This document shows, one piece after another, positions 17,739 through 26,905 of a stretch of 64,000 nucleotides of DNA (within the stretch, counting starts at the first letter, position 1; every line of letters starts with the position of its first letter). The position numbers and the translations under genes were made by a program. The notes under the pieces are model-generated. The model was not told the DNA's origin. It saw nothing but the letters and a program-made list of their open reading frames with translations, and did no database searches. The stretch covers positions 1-64,000 of the forward strand of contig ONEJ01000085.1 in assembly GCA_900316805.1 (NCBI GenBank), given 5' to 3'. The stretch is from an uncultured Lachnospiraceae bacterium (GTDB lineage: Bacteria > Bacillota > Clostridia > Lachnospirales > Lachnospiraceae).

Positions 17739-19049
17739 GTGGTAAAAGAGGCAGAGAAGTATTTACAGCTTTTGGATCACACCTATTACAAAAGCTATGG
17801 AAAAGTAGTCAAGGTGGTGGGGCTGACTATTGAATCTGTGGGACCCAAAGCCCGCCTTGGAGATTTGTGTAAAATTTATCCGGATGAGGAAAAGCAGGAG
17901 CATGTCATCGCTGAGGTGGTGGGCTTTCATGATTCCCAGCTGATTCTGATGCCTGTGGACAGCGTGGAGGGGGTTGGCGTTGGATGTATCGTAGAAAATA
18001 CGGGACATCCATTATCTGTTTTGGTGGGGGAGGAACTTCTGGGCCACACCCTGGATGGAATCGGCCGCGTGACGGACAGTGAGGTGGAGATTCACGGAGA
18101 ATATTATCCTCTGGAGCAGAATCCTCCGGATCCTATGGAACGAAAAATCATCAGTGAGGTACTGCCTCTGGGGGTTAAGGCCGTGGATGGTCTCATCACC
18201 GTGGGAAAAGGGCAGCGTATCGGCGTATTTGCCGGATCCGGTGTGGGAAAAAGTACCCTGCTGGGCATGTTTGCCAGAAACACGAAGGCGGATATCAATG
18301 TCATTGCCCTGATTGGAGAGCGTGGCAGGGAGGTCCGGGAATTCATCGAGAGAGACCTGGGACCGGAGGGCATGAAACGGTCTGTGGTGGTGGTGGCTAC
18401 ATCCGACAAGCCGGCCCTGATCCGCAACAAATGTGCCAAGACGGCCACGGCAGTTGCGGAGTATTTCAGGGATCAGGGGAAGGATGTCCTGCTTATGATG
18501 GATTCCATGACCCGTTTTTCCCAGGCTCAGAGAGAGATCGGACTGGCATCGGGAGAACCGCCGGTGACGAGAGGTTATCCGCCCAGTGTATATTCAGAGA
18601 TGCCGAAGCTTCTTGAGCGTGCCGGAACCAACGACAAGGGCACCATCACAGGACTCTATACCGTCCTTGTGGATGGGGACGATTTCAATGAGCCCATTAC
18701 CGACACTGCCCGTGGTATTCTGGACGGACATATTATGTTGGACCGGAAACTGGGACATAAGAACCATTATCCGGCCATTGACATTCTGCAGAGTATTTCC
18801 CGTGTGATGAGTTCTATCACCACGAAGGAACACAAGGCTCTGGCGGGAAAACTTAAGAATGTGCTGGCTACCTACAATGAAGCGGAGGATCTGATCAACA
18901 TCGGCGCATATAAGAACGGTTCCAATCCGGAGATTGACTATGCGATCCGCAAAATCAGGGATGTCAACACTTTTTTGTGTCAGGGAACGGACGAAAAGTT
19001 TACTTTTGATGAAGAATTAAGACTCCTTGCAGGGGTATTTGAGGATTAA
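17739..19049 (+). CDS. fliI: flagellum-specific ATP synthase FliI
   Basis: Hexameric ATPase that energises flagellar protein export, related to the F1 beta subunit. 436 residues. Walker A GSGVGKST at about 165-172, IGERGREVREFIERD, Walker B VLLMMDSMTRFSQAQREI, and the ATPase signature PPSVYSEMPKLLERAG. A GTG start with GGAG 10 bases upstream. Preceded by fliH and followed by fliJ, its two partners in the export complex. Confidence 0.97.
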   Translation: MVKEAEKYLQLLDHTYYKSYGKVVKVVGLTIESVGPKARLGDLCKIYPDEEKQEHVIAEVVGFHDSQLILMPVDSVEGVGVGCIVENTGHPLSVLVGEELLGHTLDGIGRVTDSEVEIHGEYYPLEQNPPDPMERKIISEVLPLGVKAVDGLITVGKGQRIGVFAGSGVGKSTLLGMFARNTKADINVIALIGERGREVREFIERDLGPEGMKRSVVVVATSDKPALIRNKCAKTATAVAEYFRDQGKDVLLMMDSMTRFSQAQREIGLASGEPPVTRGYPPSVYSEMPKLLERAGTNDKGTITGLYTVLVDGDDFNEPITDTARGILDGHIMLDRKLGHKNHYPAIDILQSISRVMSSITTKEHKALAGKLKNVLATYNEAEDLINIGAYKNGSNPEIDYAIRKIRDVNTFLCQGTDEKFTFDEELRLLAGVFED

Positions 19050-19060
19050 GAATAAGAATT

Positions 19061-19501
19061 ATGGCGAAGTTTGTCTATCGTATGCAGAATGTGCTTAATA
19101 TCAAAATGAAGCTGGAGACCCAGGCGAAGCTGGCCTACAGCACCGCGAACCAGAAATATCTGGAGGAACAGAGAACACTTCAGGAGATGGTGGTTCGCAG
19201 GATGGGGTATGAGAAGAAGCTTAAGGAGACCATGCAGGGAATCATGGATGTCCGCCAGGTGGTCCGGGCCCGGACCGATGTGGACAATATGAAGACGCTG
19301 GTGCGCCGCCAGATGCTGAATGTCCATAAGGCGGAGAAGGAACTGGAGGATGCCAGAGAAAAGCTTAATACAGTCATGCAGGAGCGGAAGGTACAGGAAA
19401 AACTCAGGGAAAAGGCTTTTGATGAATTTAAGCAGGAGCTGGCGGTTGCGGAGACAAAGGAGATTGACGAGCTGGTAAGCTTTACCTATAACAGGGAATA
19501 G
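19061..19501 (+). CDS. fliJ: flagellar export protein FliJ
   Basis: Central-stalk-like coiled-coil protein that couples FliI to the export gate and recycles chaperones. 146 residues, almost entirely alpha-helical coiled coil with FVYRMQNVLNIKMKLETQAK at the N-terminus, typical for the family (FxYRLQxVLxLK). Weakly conserved in sequence, but length, composition and position after fliI make the call secure. Confidence 0.9.
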   Translation: MAKFVYRMQNVLNIKMKLETQAKLAYSTANQKYLEEQRTLQEMVVRRMGYEKKLKETMQGIMDVRQVVRARTDVDNMKTLVRRQMLNVHKAEKELEDAREKLNTVMQERKVQEKLREKAFDEFKQELAVAETKEIDELVSFTYNRE

Positions 19502-19523
19502 ATTAGTTGGATGGGAAGATAAA

Positions 19524-20375
19524 ATGGCAGATGAAAAAGATCTTTTAGAGGCAGATGAGAAGGACATAACCGGCGGCAGAGCCGGTAAGAAGGAAAAAAA
19601 GCGGCGGAAAAAGGAAAAGACCAAGAAGGATAAGAACAGGACAGAGGATGACGAGGAGGAAAAGACCGGTGGAAAGCTGGTCCTTTTTCTGGTTACACTG
19701 CTGATTATCGCTATCTGGCTGGGGATTATCTCTATTTTGATCAAAAGTGATGTGGGAGGCTTTGGTTCCTCCGTGCTTTACCCGTTGCTTAAGGATGTTC
19801 CCTATGTGAACAAGATCCTTCCGGTTCCGGAGGGGGAAGTGCTTCTGCCGGAGGACACCCAGTATGCATTCCGCTCCCTGGATGAGGCTGTGGACCGCAT
19901 CAAGGAGCTGGAGGCACAGCTGGAGGAAGCTGATACCGCAAACCAGAAGAATAAAAAGAAAATAAAGAAGCTGCGGGAGCAGGTGGAGGAGCTTTCTACT
20001 TACAAGGAAGAGGAAGCCGCCTTTGAAAAAGAAAAACAAAAGTTTTATGAAGAGGTTGTCTTTTCGGATGAAGCGCCCGATATAAATGAATATAAGGCTT
20101 ACTATGAGAGCATTGATCCGAAAAATGCAGAAGTCTTATATAAACAGGTTGTAGAACAGACCACCTACGATGACAAGGTTGCGGATTACGTCAAAACTTA
20201 TTCCCAGATGAAACCCAAGGAGGCGGCTGCCGTGTTTGATACCATGACAGACGATCTGGGGCTGGTAGCGGATATCCTCATGAATATGGGAGCGGCCCAG
20301 CGGGCAGCAATTCTGGGAAAGATGAATGCTGAGACTGCGGCGAAGCTGACGAAGATCATGGAACCGTCAAAGTAG
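19524..20375 (+). CDS. MotE-like membrane protein (MgtE-N-like, fliJ-fliK interval)
   Basis: 283 residues. A very basic N-terminus (GKKEKKRRKKEKTKKDK at about 22-38), one transmembrane helix at about 52-74 (LVLFLVTLLIIAIWLGIISIL), a coiled coil (about 115-165), and a C-terminal helical-repeat domain (YSQMKPKEAAAVFDTM, DILMNMGAAQRAAILGKM) like the MgtE intracellular N-domain found in MotE/YlxF proteins. In alphaproteobacteria MotE is a chaperone of the motor protein MotC; in Bacillota genes in this slot are thought to act at the motor or in export. Expected to face the outside with the C-terminal domain. The exact role here is inferred from position. Confidence 0.78.
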   Translation: MADEKDLLEADEKDITGGRAGKKEKKRRKKEKTKKDKNRTEDDEEEKTGGKLVLFLVTLLIIAIWLGIISILIKSDVGGFGSSVLYPLLKDVPYVNKILPVPEGEVLLPEDTQYAFRSLDEAVDRIKELEAQLEEADTANQKNKKKIKKLREQVEELSTYKEEEAAFEKEKQKFYEEVVFSDEAPDINEYKAYYESIDPKNAEVLYKQVVEQTTYDDKVADYVKTYSQMKPKEAAAVFDTMTDDLGLVADILMNMGAAQRAAILGKMNAETAAKLTKIMEPSK

Positions 20376-20400
20376 GAAAGACAAGAAAGGAGGATATGGT

Positions 20401-21852
20401 TTGACCAGTGCAAATGTATTACAGACCCAGACGGATCCGGGGCAGATCTTAAATGCAAAAACCGCGAAAACTTCAGGAATTGCGGGAGTGAACACACAGA
20501 CTCCCTTCTCTTCGTTTTTGCAGGGAACGGCATCGCAGTCGGCGGCAGGTACCGGGAATTTCGGGAATGAGCTTCCGGCAACAGGTTCTGTGAAAAATAA
20601 CTCCTGTTCCAAACGGGACATCCTTCAGGCGGAGACGAAAACAGTGGCAGATAAAGTGTCAGAATCATCGGATGCTGTAGCGGAAACGAAGGAAGTTCTT
20701 GTGGATACAGTGGCAGAAAAGCTGGATGTGGATGAGAGCGAGCTTTTGGATGCTATGGAAGCCCTTGGCATGACGGCCTTTGATCTGTTGGATCCCCAGA
20801 AGCTTGCACAGCTTTATATGCAGGTTTCCGGTGAAACATCACAGGCAGAACTTCTTGTAGATTCCAGGTTTGTTGATCTGATGCAGGCTGTTTCGGGGAT
20901 TGGAGAAGATCTGATGGATGCCCTTGGTGTGGCATCTGACGAGATGGATGAGTTGATTGCTCAGATGGATTTTCTGGAAGAACCCGTGGCGGTGGAAATG
21001 TCCCTGGGACAGGAAGCAGTCGGCATAAATGAGAATCAAATACCAAAGACGGAGGCGGCAGAAGGACAGATTGCCGGGCAGCAGGAAGAACTGAATGATG
21101 AGATCCGGCAGGGGAAGGACACTGCCGGGCAGAATGCGCAGGCACTCCCCCAGGAGGAAACAGAGGCTTTATCCGGCGCGAATGTATCCAACGAAGAAAG
21201 TGAGTCCCGGGAAGGATCGAGGGGGCAGACGGGAGAACACACACAGACTCCGGTTCAAAGAAGCGGGGCACGCATGACCCAGACAGAATTGACGGGGAAT
21301 TCACAAGGAGCAGCTGTTTTCACAGATACCATGGAAGCACAGCTTTCGACTTCGGCACCGGCCGGGGAGCAATCCTTTTCTTCCCTGAATCCGCTGGATT
21401 TAATTGAGCAGATCGCACAGAATGTCAGGGTGAATCTGTCCCAGGAGAGTTCCTCCATGGAGATGCAGCTGAATCCGGAGAATCTTGGCAGAATTTATCT
21501 GCAGGTTTCGGCGAGGGAAGGAACGGTTCACGCGACAATCGCGGCCCAGAATGAAGCGGTCAAAGTGGCTCTGGAGGCTCAGGTGGCTGAGCTCAGGGAA
21601 AGTCTGAACCAGTCGGGAGTGAAGGTTGACGCCGTGGAGGTTACGGTGGCATCCCATGAGTTTGAGAAGAATCTTGAGCAGAACAATAAGCGTCAGCAGG
21701 AAGAGGGGCAGCGTCAGCAGGAGCAGATTTCCCGCCGGCGTAATCTGGATCTGACAATGATAGGGGATCTGGAGGGAGAACTTACCGAGGAGGAAGCCCT
21801 TGCGGCACAGATTATGCAGGATAACGGAAATTCCGTTGATCTGACGGCGTAG
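20401..21852 (+). CDS. fliK: flagellar hook-length control protein FliK
   Basis: Molecular ruler that measures the hook and switches export specificity through FlhB. 483 residues. The long N-terminal and middle parts are low-complexity, rich in Gln, Glu, Ser and Thr (secreted ruler), and the conserved Flg_hook domain is near the C-terminus (LNPENLGRIYLQVS, then LRESLNQSGVKVDAVEV). A Gln/Arg-rich tail follows. The TTG start at 20401 has GAAAGGAGG 7 bases upstream; the nearby ATG at 20396 is out of frame and closes at once. Confidence 0.9.
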   Translation: MTSANVLQTQTDPGQILNAKTAKTSGIAGVNTQTPFSSFLQGTASQSAAGTGNFGNELPATGSVKNNSCSKRDILQAETKTVADKVSESSDAVAETKEVLVDTVAEKLDVDESELLDAMEALGMTAFDLLDPQKLAQLYMQVSGETSQAELLVDSRFVDLMQAVSGIGEDLMDALGVASDEMDELIAQMDFLEEPVAVEMSLGQEAVGINENQIPKTEAAEGQIAGQQEELNDEIRQGKDTAGQNAQALPQEETEALSGANVSNEESESREGSRGQTGEHTQTPVQRSGARMTQTELTGNSQGAAVFTDTMEAQLSTSAPAGEQSFSSLNPLDLIEQIAQNVRVNLSQESSSMEMQLNPENLGRIYLQVSAREGTVHATIAAQNEAVKVALEAQVAELRESLNQSGVKVDAVEVTVASHEFEKNLEQNNKRQQEEGQRQQEQISRRRNLDLTMIGDLEGELTEEEALAAQIMQDNGNSVDLTA

Positions 21853-21864
21853 AAAGGAGTAAAA

Positions 21865-22605
21865 ATGGCATCAACAGGAAATGTTAACGGCACATCAGAT
21901 GTAAACAGTATTCTGGATAAGTATGGAAAACAGCAGACTTCCGGGAGTACCCAGGCGCAGGGATCTACCCTTGGCTACGATCAGTTTCTGACACTTCTGT
22001 GTGCAGAGATGCAGTATCAGGATCCGCTGGAGCCTGCCAGCAATACGGACTATGTAGCACAGCTTGCTACCTTTTCCCAGTTAGAGGCGACATTGTCCAT
22101 GCAGCAGACACAGCAGAATACCATGGCTAATAATCTGGTGGGCCAATATGTAATTATTAAACCCACGGATCCGGATACCGGAAGAACCAGCTGTGTGGAT
22201 GGCGTGGTGGATTATGTGAAATACCAGGAGGATGGAAAGGTCATGGTCAGCGTGAAAGACGGACTTTATTCCATTGAGGATCTGGATACGGTGGCAGATA
22301 AGAAATATTATGAAGCCATCGGTATGTCCAATATCTTTGACAGTATGCTTGACCAGCTGCCGGATGTGGAGAATGTCAATTCCTCCTATGAGGAGGCCAT
22401 AAAGCAGCTTCGCGAGCTGTATGACGGGCTGACCTCTTATGAGCAGGGATTTATCAGCAGAGATTCTTTGACAAAGCTGGAAAATTACGAGAGAAAGATC
22501 GCAGAGCTTACAGCGGCAGAAGAGAAAAATGAGACAGAGAATTCTACAAAAGTGACAGAAGATGAGAAAACACAGGCAGTGCCTGACACGGAGGAGACTG
22601 TATGA
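21865..22605 (+). CDS. flgD: flagellar hook assembly protein FlgD
   Basis: Scaffold (hook cap) that guides FlgE assembly and is later discarded. 246 residues. The N-terminal family motif is LGYDQFLTLLCAEMQYQDPLEP, followed by AQLATFSQLE and NNLVGQYVIIKPTDPDTG. The C-terminal 60 residues are a Glu/Thr-rich extension without family similarity. AGAAAGGAG before ATG. Overlaps the next gene by 4 bases (ATGA). Confidence 0.94.
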   Translation: MASTGNVNGTSDVNSILDKYGKQQTSGSTQAQGSTLGYDQFLTLLCAEMQYQDPLEPASNTDYVAQLATFSQLEATLSMQQTQQNTMANNLVGQYVIIKPTDPDTGRTSCVDGVVDYVKYQEDGKVMVSVKDGLYSIEDLDTVADKKYYEAIGMSNIFDSMLDQLPDVENVNSSYEEAIKQLRELYDGLTSYEQGFISRDSLTKLENYERKIAELTAAEEKNETENSTKVTEDEKTQAVPDTEETV

Positions 22606-23006
22606 ATGGGATAGCGAAGCAGTTTTCGTCTATTGAACAGGTAACGGATCAATATTTTCCACAGAAAAGTGTAAATAATTCCGGGAAAGCATCCGATATA
22701 TGTTTTAAAGATGTTCTATTGCAGCAGCAGAACAAGGCAGATGGGATCGACAGCAACCTGAAGTTTTCCAAGCATGCAGCGGCCAGACTTTCCAGCAGAA
22801 ATATCAATCTTTCCAGTGAGCAGAGCAGGAGACTCGAAAATGGTGTACAGCAGGCGAAGGAAAAGGGAATCAATGAATCCCTGGTTCTGGTGGATTCTCT
22901 TGCATTTATCGTCAATGTTCCCAATCAGACGGTGGTTACCGCAATGGATCAGACGGAGACAAAATCAAATGTATTTACCAACATAGACGGCGCAGTGATC
23001 ATGTAG
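22602..23006 (+). CDS. TIGR02530 family flagellar operon protein
   Basis: 134 residues. Matches the small flagellar-operon family TIGR02530: SNLKFSKHAAARLSSRNINLS, then a helical segment and SLVLVDSLAFIVNVPNQTVVTAMDQ near the end. Family members occur only between flgD and flgE in Bacillota; the function is unknown, perhaps in hook assembly or its control. Start is within the flgD stop (ATGA), so translation is coupled. Confidence 0.88.
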   Translation: MNGIAKQFSSIEQVTDQYFPQKSVNNSGKASDICFKDVLLQQQNKADGIDSNLKFSKHAAARLSSRNINLSSEQSRRLENGVQQAKEKGINESLVLVDSLAFIVNVPNQTVVTAMDQTETKSNVFTNIDGAVIM

Positions 23007-23100
23007 CTGGACCTTTCAAGGAAGCTATGGTTTCGGACTGACAGATGAAACCAAAAGTGCGTACGCCCTCTATGAAATAATTATTGGAGGACAGTGTATT

Positions 23101-24537
23101 ATGATGAGATCAATGTACTCTGCTGTGTCCGGTCTTAAGACACATCAGACGAGAATGGATGTCATTGGTAACAATATTGCCAATGTCAACACGGAAGCTT
23201 TTAAGGCGTCAAGTGTACGCTTCAGCGAACTGATGTACCAAACCCTTTCTTCGGCATCCGGTGGAAACGGAGCTTACGGTACCGGTGGTGTCAACGCCAA
23301 GCAGGTAGGTCTTGGTGTCAACGCCGCATCTACTACCATCAACATTACAGCGGCAGGTTCCTCCGAGACAACGGGCCGGGCCTTTGACCTTAAGCTTTCC
23401 GACAGTAAGACAACCAATTTCTTTATCGTAAGTGATGGAACCAGCAAGTTTTTCACCCGTGCAGGCTCCTTTTATGTAGACGGCAATGGCTACCTTTGCA
23501 TGAGCTCTACCGGATATACGGTGCAGGGCTGGCAGGTGGACAAGACCACCGGAGATATCCGCAAGGATATGGTATCTCCGCTGCAGGTAATGTCCCCGGC
23601 AAACCAGAATTCCAATCCCGAGGCTACCACAAAGGCCTGTGTCAGCGGCGTTCTGGACAAGGAGGATACCAATGTTACCAGCAAGGACGGCTATGTAATG
23701 TCCCTTGGTCTCTTTGACGATCTGGGATATTCCTACAATGCCAAATTCGCAGTAAAGCCGGTGGAAAATGCTAACACTGCCAATGGTATGCAGTACCGGA
23801 TCACCCTGACGGATATTCTGGATTCGGATGGAAAATCTATCCTTCCCACAGATGAGACCCAGAGGAATCAGACCCTGGCTTCTGTATGGGGGGAGAACGG
23901 CCAGAACGGCTATGTCATGACCTATGATTCCAACGAGGGACAGTTTGTTTCCATTGGAAATGCTGCTGGGGACGGCACGAAGCCTGCCAGCCAGCTTCTT
24001 AAGATGTCTGCGCTTTCCACAGGATATACCACAACGGAAAACGGTTTGAACAGACAGAGTAATTTTCGGGATATCGAGGTGGATTTCTCCCTTTCTCAGA
24101 ACACCAGCAAGAAAGGAAAGTCTTCCCTTAAGATCGAGAACGGTGATGTGCGGGGGGACGGAACCGGCAAGAAGCTGGGAGCCATGATCGGTCTTTCTGT
24201 AGATCAGGAGGGTAAGATTTACGGAAGCTATGACAATGGTAATACGGAACTTCTGGGACAGATTGCAGTGGCACAGTTTTCCAATGCCTCAGGTCTTGAG
24301 AAGGTGGGAAATAACTGCTACCAGACGACGTTGAACTCCGGTGATTTTGACGGCATCGGCGTGGAGGTCAATGCTGACGGCAGCACCATTAACTCCGGTG
24401 AGCTGGAAATGTCCAACGTAGATCTGTCCGGACAGTTTACGGATATGATCGTTACTCAGAGAGGCTTCCAGGCCAATTCAAGAGTTATTACCGTGTCAGA
24501 CACCCTTCTGGAGGAACTGATCAACCTGAAGAGATAA
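23101..24537 (+). CDS. flgE: flagellar hook protein FlgE
   Basis: Structural subunit of the hook, the universal joint of the flagellum. 478 residues. The N-terminal rod/hook motif reads SAVSGLKTHQTRMDVIGNN, the FlgE-specific domain lies in the middle, and the C-terminus has GELEMSNVDLSGQFTDMIV plus QRGFQANSRVITVSDTLLEE. Two adjacent ATG codons; GGAGG lies about 10 bases before the first. A 94-base gap before it holds only a weak 7-base stem (TGGTTTC 23028-23034 with GAAACCA 23047-23053). A terminator-like hairpin follows, and the flbD gene often found next is absent. Confidence 0.96.
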   Translation: MMRSMYSAVSGLKTHQTRMDVIGNNIANVNTEAFKASSVRFSELMYQTLSSASGGNGAYGTGGVNAKQVGLGVNAASTTINITAAGSSETTGRAFDLKLSDSKTTNFFIVSDGTSKFFTRAGSFYVDGNGYLCMSSTGYTVQGWQVDKTTGDIRKDMVSPLQVMSPANQNSNPEATTKACVSGVLDKEDTNVTSKDGYVMSLGLFDDLGYSYNAKFAVKPVENANTANGMQYRITLTDILDSDGKSILPTDETQRNQTLASVWGENGQNGYVMTYDSNEGQFVSIGNAAGDGTKPASQLLKMSALSTGYTTTENGLNRQSNFRDIEVDFSLSQNTSKKGKSSLKIENGDVRGDGTGKKLGAMIGLSVDQEGKIYGSYDNGNTELLGQIAVAQFSNASGLEKVGNNCYQTTLNSGDFDGIGVEVNADGSTINSGELEMSNVDLSGQFTDMIVTQRGFQANSRVITVSDTLLEELINLKR

Positions 24538-24574
24538 CACCGGTAACGACGGAAAATAACAGCAAATAAGGGAT

Positions 24575-24610
24575 GGGAAGTAGCAGTTTTGCTATTTCCC
24601 GTCATTTTTT
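24575..24610 (+). terminator. terminator-like hairpin after flgE
   Basis: GGGAAGTAGCA (24575-24585) pairs with TGCTATTTCCC (24590-24600), 11 pairs including one G-U, with a 4-base loop. The T-run starts 3 bases after the stem (24604-24610), so termination may be partial. Confidence 0.65.
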
Positions 24611-24633
24611 TACTTTTTTCCACAAAAAGAAAG

Positions 24634-24662
24634 TAGACAAGAAGTTAAAAGTTTAGTAAAAT
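24634..24662 (+). promoter_or_regulatory. putative promoter of motA and downstream genes
   Basis: TAGACA (24634-24639), 17 bases, TAAAAT (24657-24662), 55 bases before motA. A sigma-A type promoter; no sigma-28 pattern was seen in this gap. With the hairpin just upstream it divides the fla/che cluster into two transcription units. Confidence 0.6.
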
Positions 24663-24717
24663 CATATAAAGGGCGTTTTATGCTCTGAGAGAAGAAAGTA
24701 GAAGGTGTAGATATCAT

Positions 24718-25512
24718 ATGGACATAGCATCTCTTGTCGGCATTGTAGCAGGCATGGCTCTTGTAATATACGGAATTATCAATAGTGGTGGCGTTTCCGC
24801 CTTTGGAACCTTTATTGATTTTGCCTCCGTAATCATTACCATCGGGGGATCCATTACCAGTACCCTGGGCAGTTTTAAACTTAAGGATTTCCTGACGGGA
24901 CTCAAATCCATATCTCTTCCCTTTAAGGAGAACACAAAGGATTCGTCAGAAATCATCAAAATCATCATTGAGCTGTCAAATGTGGGACGTAAGGAAGGTC
25001 TTCTTGCACTGGAGGAGGCTGCCAATGGTATTGAAGATGATTTCATGAAGAAGGGAATCATGCTGGTGGTTGACGGAACGGATCCGGATCTTGTCCGGGG
25101 AATTCTGGAGACGGATCTCATGTGTCTGGAGGATCGGCATAAGAATGTAATCGCATTCTGGGAGAAATGGGGCGAGATGGGTCCGGCCTGGGGTATGATC
25201 GGTACCCTGATCGGTCTTGTAAATATGTTAAATAAACTGGATGATCCCTCTGCCATCGGACCGCAGATGGCGGTAGCGCTGATCACGACACTGTACGGTT
25301 CCCTGATCGCAAACTGGCTTTGTGCGCCAATCGCGGCCAAGCTCAAGGTCAATAACAGCTTGGAAGTGGTCAACCGGCAGATTGCTATTGAGGGACTTTT
25401 GTCTATTCAGGCAGGAGAGAATCCCCGTGTGATCGAGGAGAAGTTAAAGTCCTTCCTGTCACCGGCCTCAAGAGAGGCAATGGGAGGCGAACAGGCCGGA
25501 GGTGAGGAATAG
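24718..25512 (+). CDS. motA: flagellar motor stator protein MotA
   Basis: Proton- or sodium-conducting stator subunit. 264 residues with four membrane helices (near 3-20, 30-50, 150-170, 182-202), the large cytoplasmic loop that contacts FliG between helices 2 and 3, and the PAWGMIGTLIGLVNMLNKLDD segment with the conserved Pro of the ion channel. Overlaps motB by one base. The region upstream has its own promoter. Confidence 0.96.
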   Translation: MDIASLVGIVAGMALVIYGIINSGGVSAFGTFIDFASVIITIGGSITSTLGSFKLKDFLTGLKSISLPFKENTKDSSEIIKIIIELSNVGRKEGLLALEEAANGIEDDFMKKGIMLVVDGTDPDLVRGILETDLMCLEDRHKNVIAFWEKWGEMGPAWGMIGTLIGLVNMLNKLDDPSAIGPQMAVALITTLYGSLIANWLCAPIAAKLKVNNSLEVVNRQIAIEGLLSIQAGENPRVIEEKLKSFLSPASREAMGGEQAGGEE

Positions 25513-26333
25513 TGGCAAAGAGGAAACCAGAGGATCCGCCAAAGGGTTCGCCGGCATGGATGTCGACCTTCTCCGATCTGATGAATCTGCTGTTGTGTTT
25601 CTTCGTGCTTTTGTTCTCCATGTCTACGGTGGATGCGGATAAGCTGCAGCAGGTAGTTGCCTCCATGCAGAGCAAGATCAGTATCCTTCCGGCAGGAGGC
25701 TCCAGCATTGGAGACGGGGAGATGATTTCCGCCGGCGTGCGCCAGCTGGAATTCATGGATTCCTATTACAATGAGATGGCTAATTCAGCGGCCCAGGACA
25801 GCGATGAGCAGACCGCTGGGAAGAACTCCGTTCAGGAGGAATACGAGAAGCAGGAGCTGTCGGAATCTGAGAAAATGGCTGAACAGATTCAAAAGGACAT
25901 AGAGAAAGCCGGACTTTCCGAGCAGATTGATGTGGATTTCAGCGCAGAGTATGTACAGCTCAATCTAAACGGAGCGATTCTGTTTGACTCCGGTAAAGCA
26001 GATCTGGTGGCAGATGCGAGGCCTATTGTGGACAAGATCGGCAGGATTCTTCAGAGGTTTGAAAAACACATCATTGAGGTGGAGGGCCATACAGATAATG
26101 TCCCCATCGGCTCTAATAAGTACGAGAGCAACGAGGTGTTATCCGTGTACCGTGCGCTGGCTGTGACGAAACGGCTCAGAAAAAATACAAACCTTGATCC
26201 GAAATATATCAAGTTTGCGGGGCGTGGTGATTATGTTCCTGTGGCGGACAATTCGACGCCGGAGGGACGGGCGCGTAACCGCCGTGTTGAAATCAAAGTT
26301 TATAATTCCTATAATTCGGATGTTATAGAATAG
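25512..26333 (+). CDS. motB: flagellar motor stator protein MotB
   Basis: Anchors the stator to peptidoglycan and carries the ion-binding aspartate. 273 residues. One transmembrane helix (about 19-40) with Asp22 in the TFSDLMNLLLCFF segment, then a periplasmic linker with a helical plug, and an OmpA-like peptidoglycan-binding domain (VEGHTDNVPI at about 195-204, then NRRVEIKVYN near the end). GTG start at 25512, one base inside the motA stop. The Asp22 context does not by itself say whether H+ or Na+ is used. Confidence 0.95.
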   Translation: MAKRKPEDPPKGSPAWMSTFSDLMNLLLCFFVLLFSMSTVDADKLQQVVASMQSKISILPAGGSSIGDGEMISAGVRQLEFMDSYYNEMANSAAQDSDEQTAGKNSVQEEYEKQELSESEKMAEQIQKDIEKAGLSEQIDVDFSAEYVQLNLNGAILFDSGKADLVADARPIVDKIGRILQRFEKHIIEVEGHTDNVPIGSNKYESNEVLSVYRALAVTKRLRKNTNLDPKYIKFAGRGDYVPVADNSTPEGRARNRRVEIKVYNSYNSDVIE

Positions 26334-26344
26334 AGGGCAGGAAA

Positions 26345-26866
26345 ATGAAGAAAAATCTGATATCAGTGTTAATACTTGCGCTTGTCTTTGCAAATTTTGT
26401 GCTGACGGCGATTTTGATGTTTTCGGTGCTTCCGGAGACAAAAAAGGCCAACACGCTGATCGAGAAGGTGTGCTCCGCCATTGATCTGGACTTGAACAGT
26501 GGTGCAGCCAACGGAACCAGCAGTGTGCCCATCGATGAACAGGAAATCTACAAGGTTAACGGCGGGGAGAAAATCATGACCAGCCTGTCTCAGGGGAAGG
26601 ATGGCAAGGCTCATTACGCGGTGCTTACGGTATCCCTTGTCCTGAACAAAAAGAGTGATAATTACAAGACTTATACGCAGGAATTTTTAACCAATCAGGA
26701 TGAGACCATCAAGAATGACATTATCAAGGTGGTTGGCTCTTATAAGTATGATGATTTTGAGACGAAGACGGAGGAAATCCGACAGACGATCCTTAGCGAT
26801 ATGCAGGAGCTTTTCGGCAGGGATTATGTGATCGGGGTAAATATCTCTGAGTCTACCTCCGAATAG
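26345..26866 (+). CDS. fliL: flagellar basal body-associated protein FliL
   Basis: Single-pass inner-membrane protein that surrounds and stabilises the stator. 173 residues: a transmembrane helix at about 6-28, a linker, and a periplasmic domain with the pattern HYAVLTVSLVLNKKSDNY ... IKNDIIKVVGSYKYDDFET ... ELFGRDYVIGVNIS, as in FliL. Position between motB and fliM supports the call; FliL sequences vary widely. Confidence 0.88.
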   Translation: MKKNLISVLILALVFANFVLTAILMFSVLPETKKANTLIEKVCSAIDLDLNSGAANGTSSVPIDEQEIYKVNGGEKIMTSLSQGKDGKAHYAVLTVSLVLNKKSDNYKTYTQEFLTNQDETIKNDIIKVVGSYKYDDFETKTEEIRQTILSDMQELFGRDYVIGVNISESTSE

Positions 26867-26905
26867 GGATGGGAATAAGCAGTAGTTACAGGTGGTGAAG
26901 GACTG

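Noticed and set aside
23007..23100. Possible cyclic di-GMP riboswitch before flgE
   Set aside because: Only a 7-bp stem was seen, without the conserved GEMM-type core or a tetraloop-receptor arrangement.
24601..24717. Sigma-28 (FliA) promoter before motA
   Set aside because: No TAAA-N15-GCCGATAA-like pattern; a sigma-A type promoter fits better.
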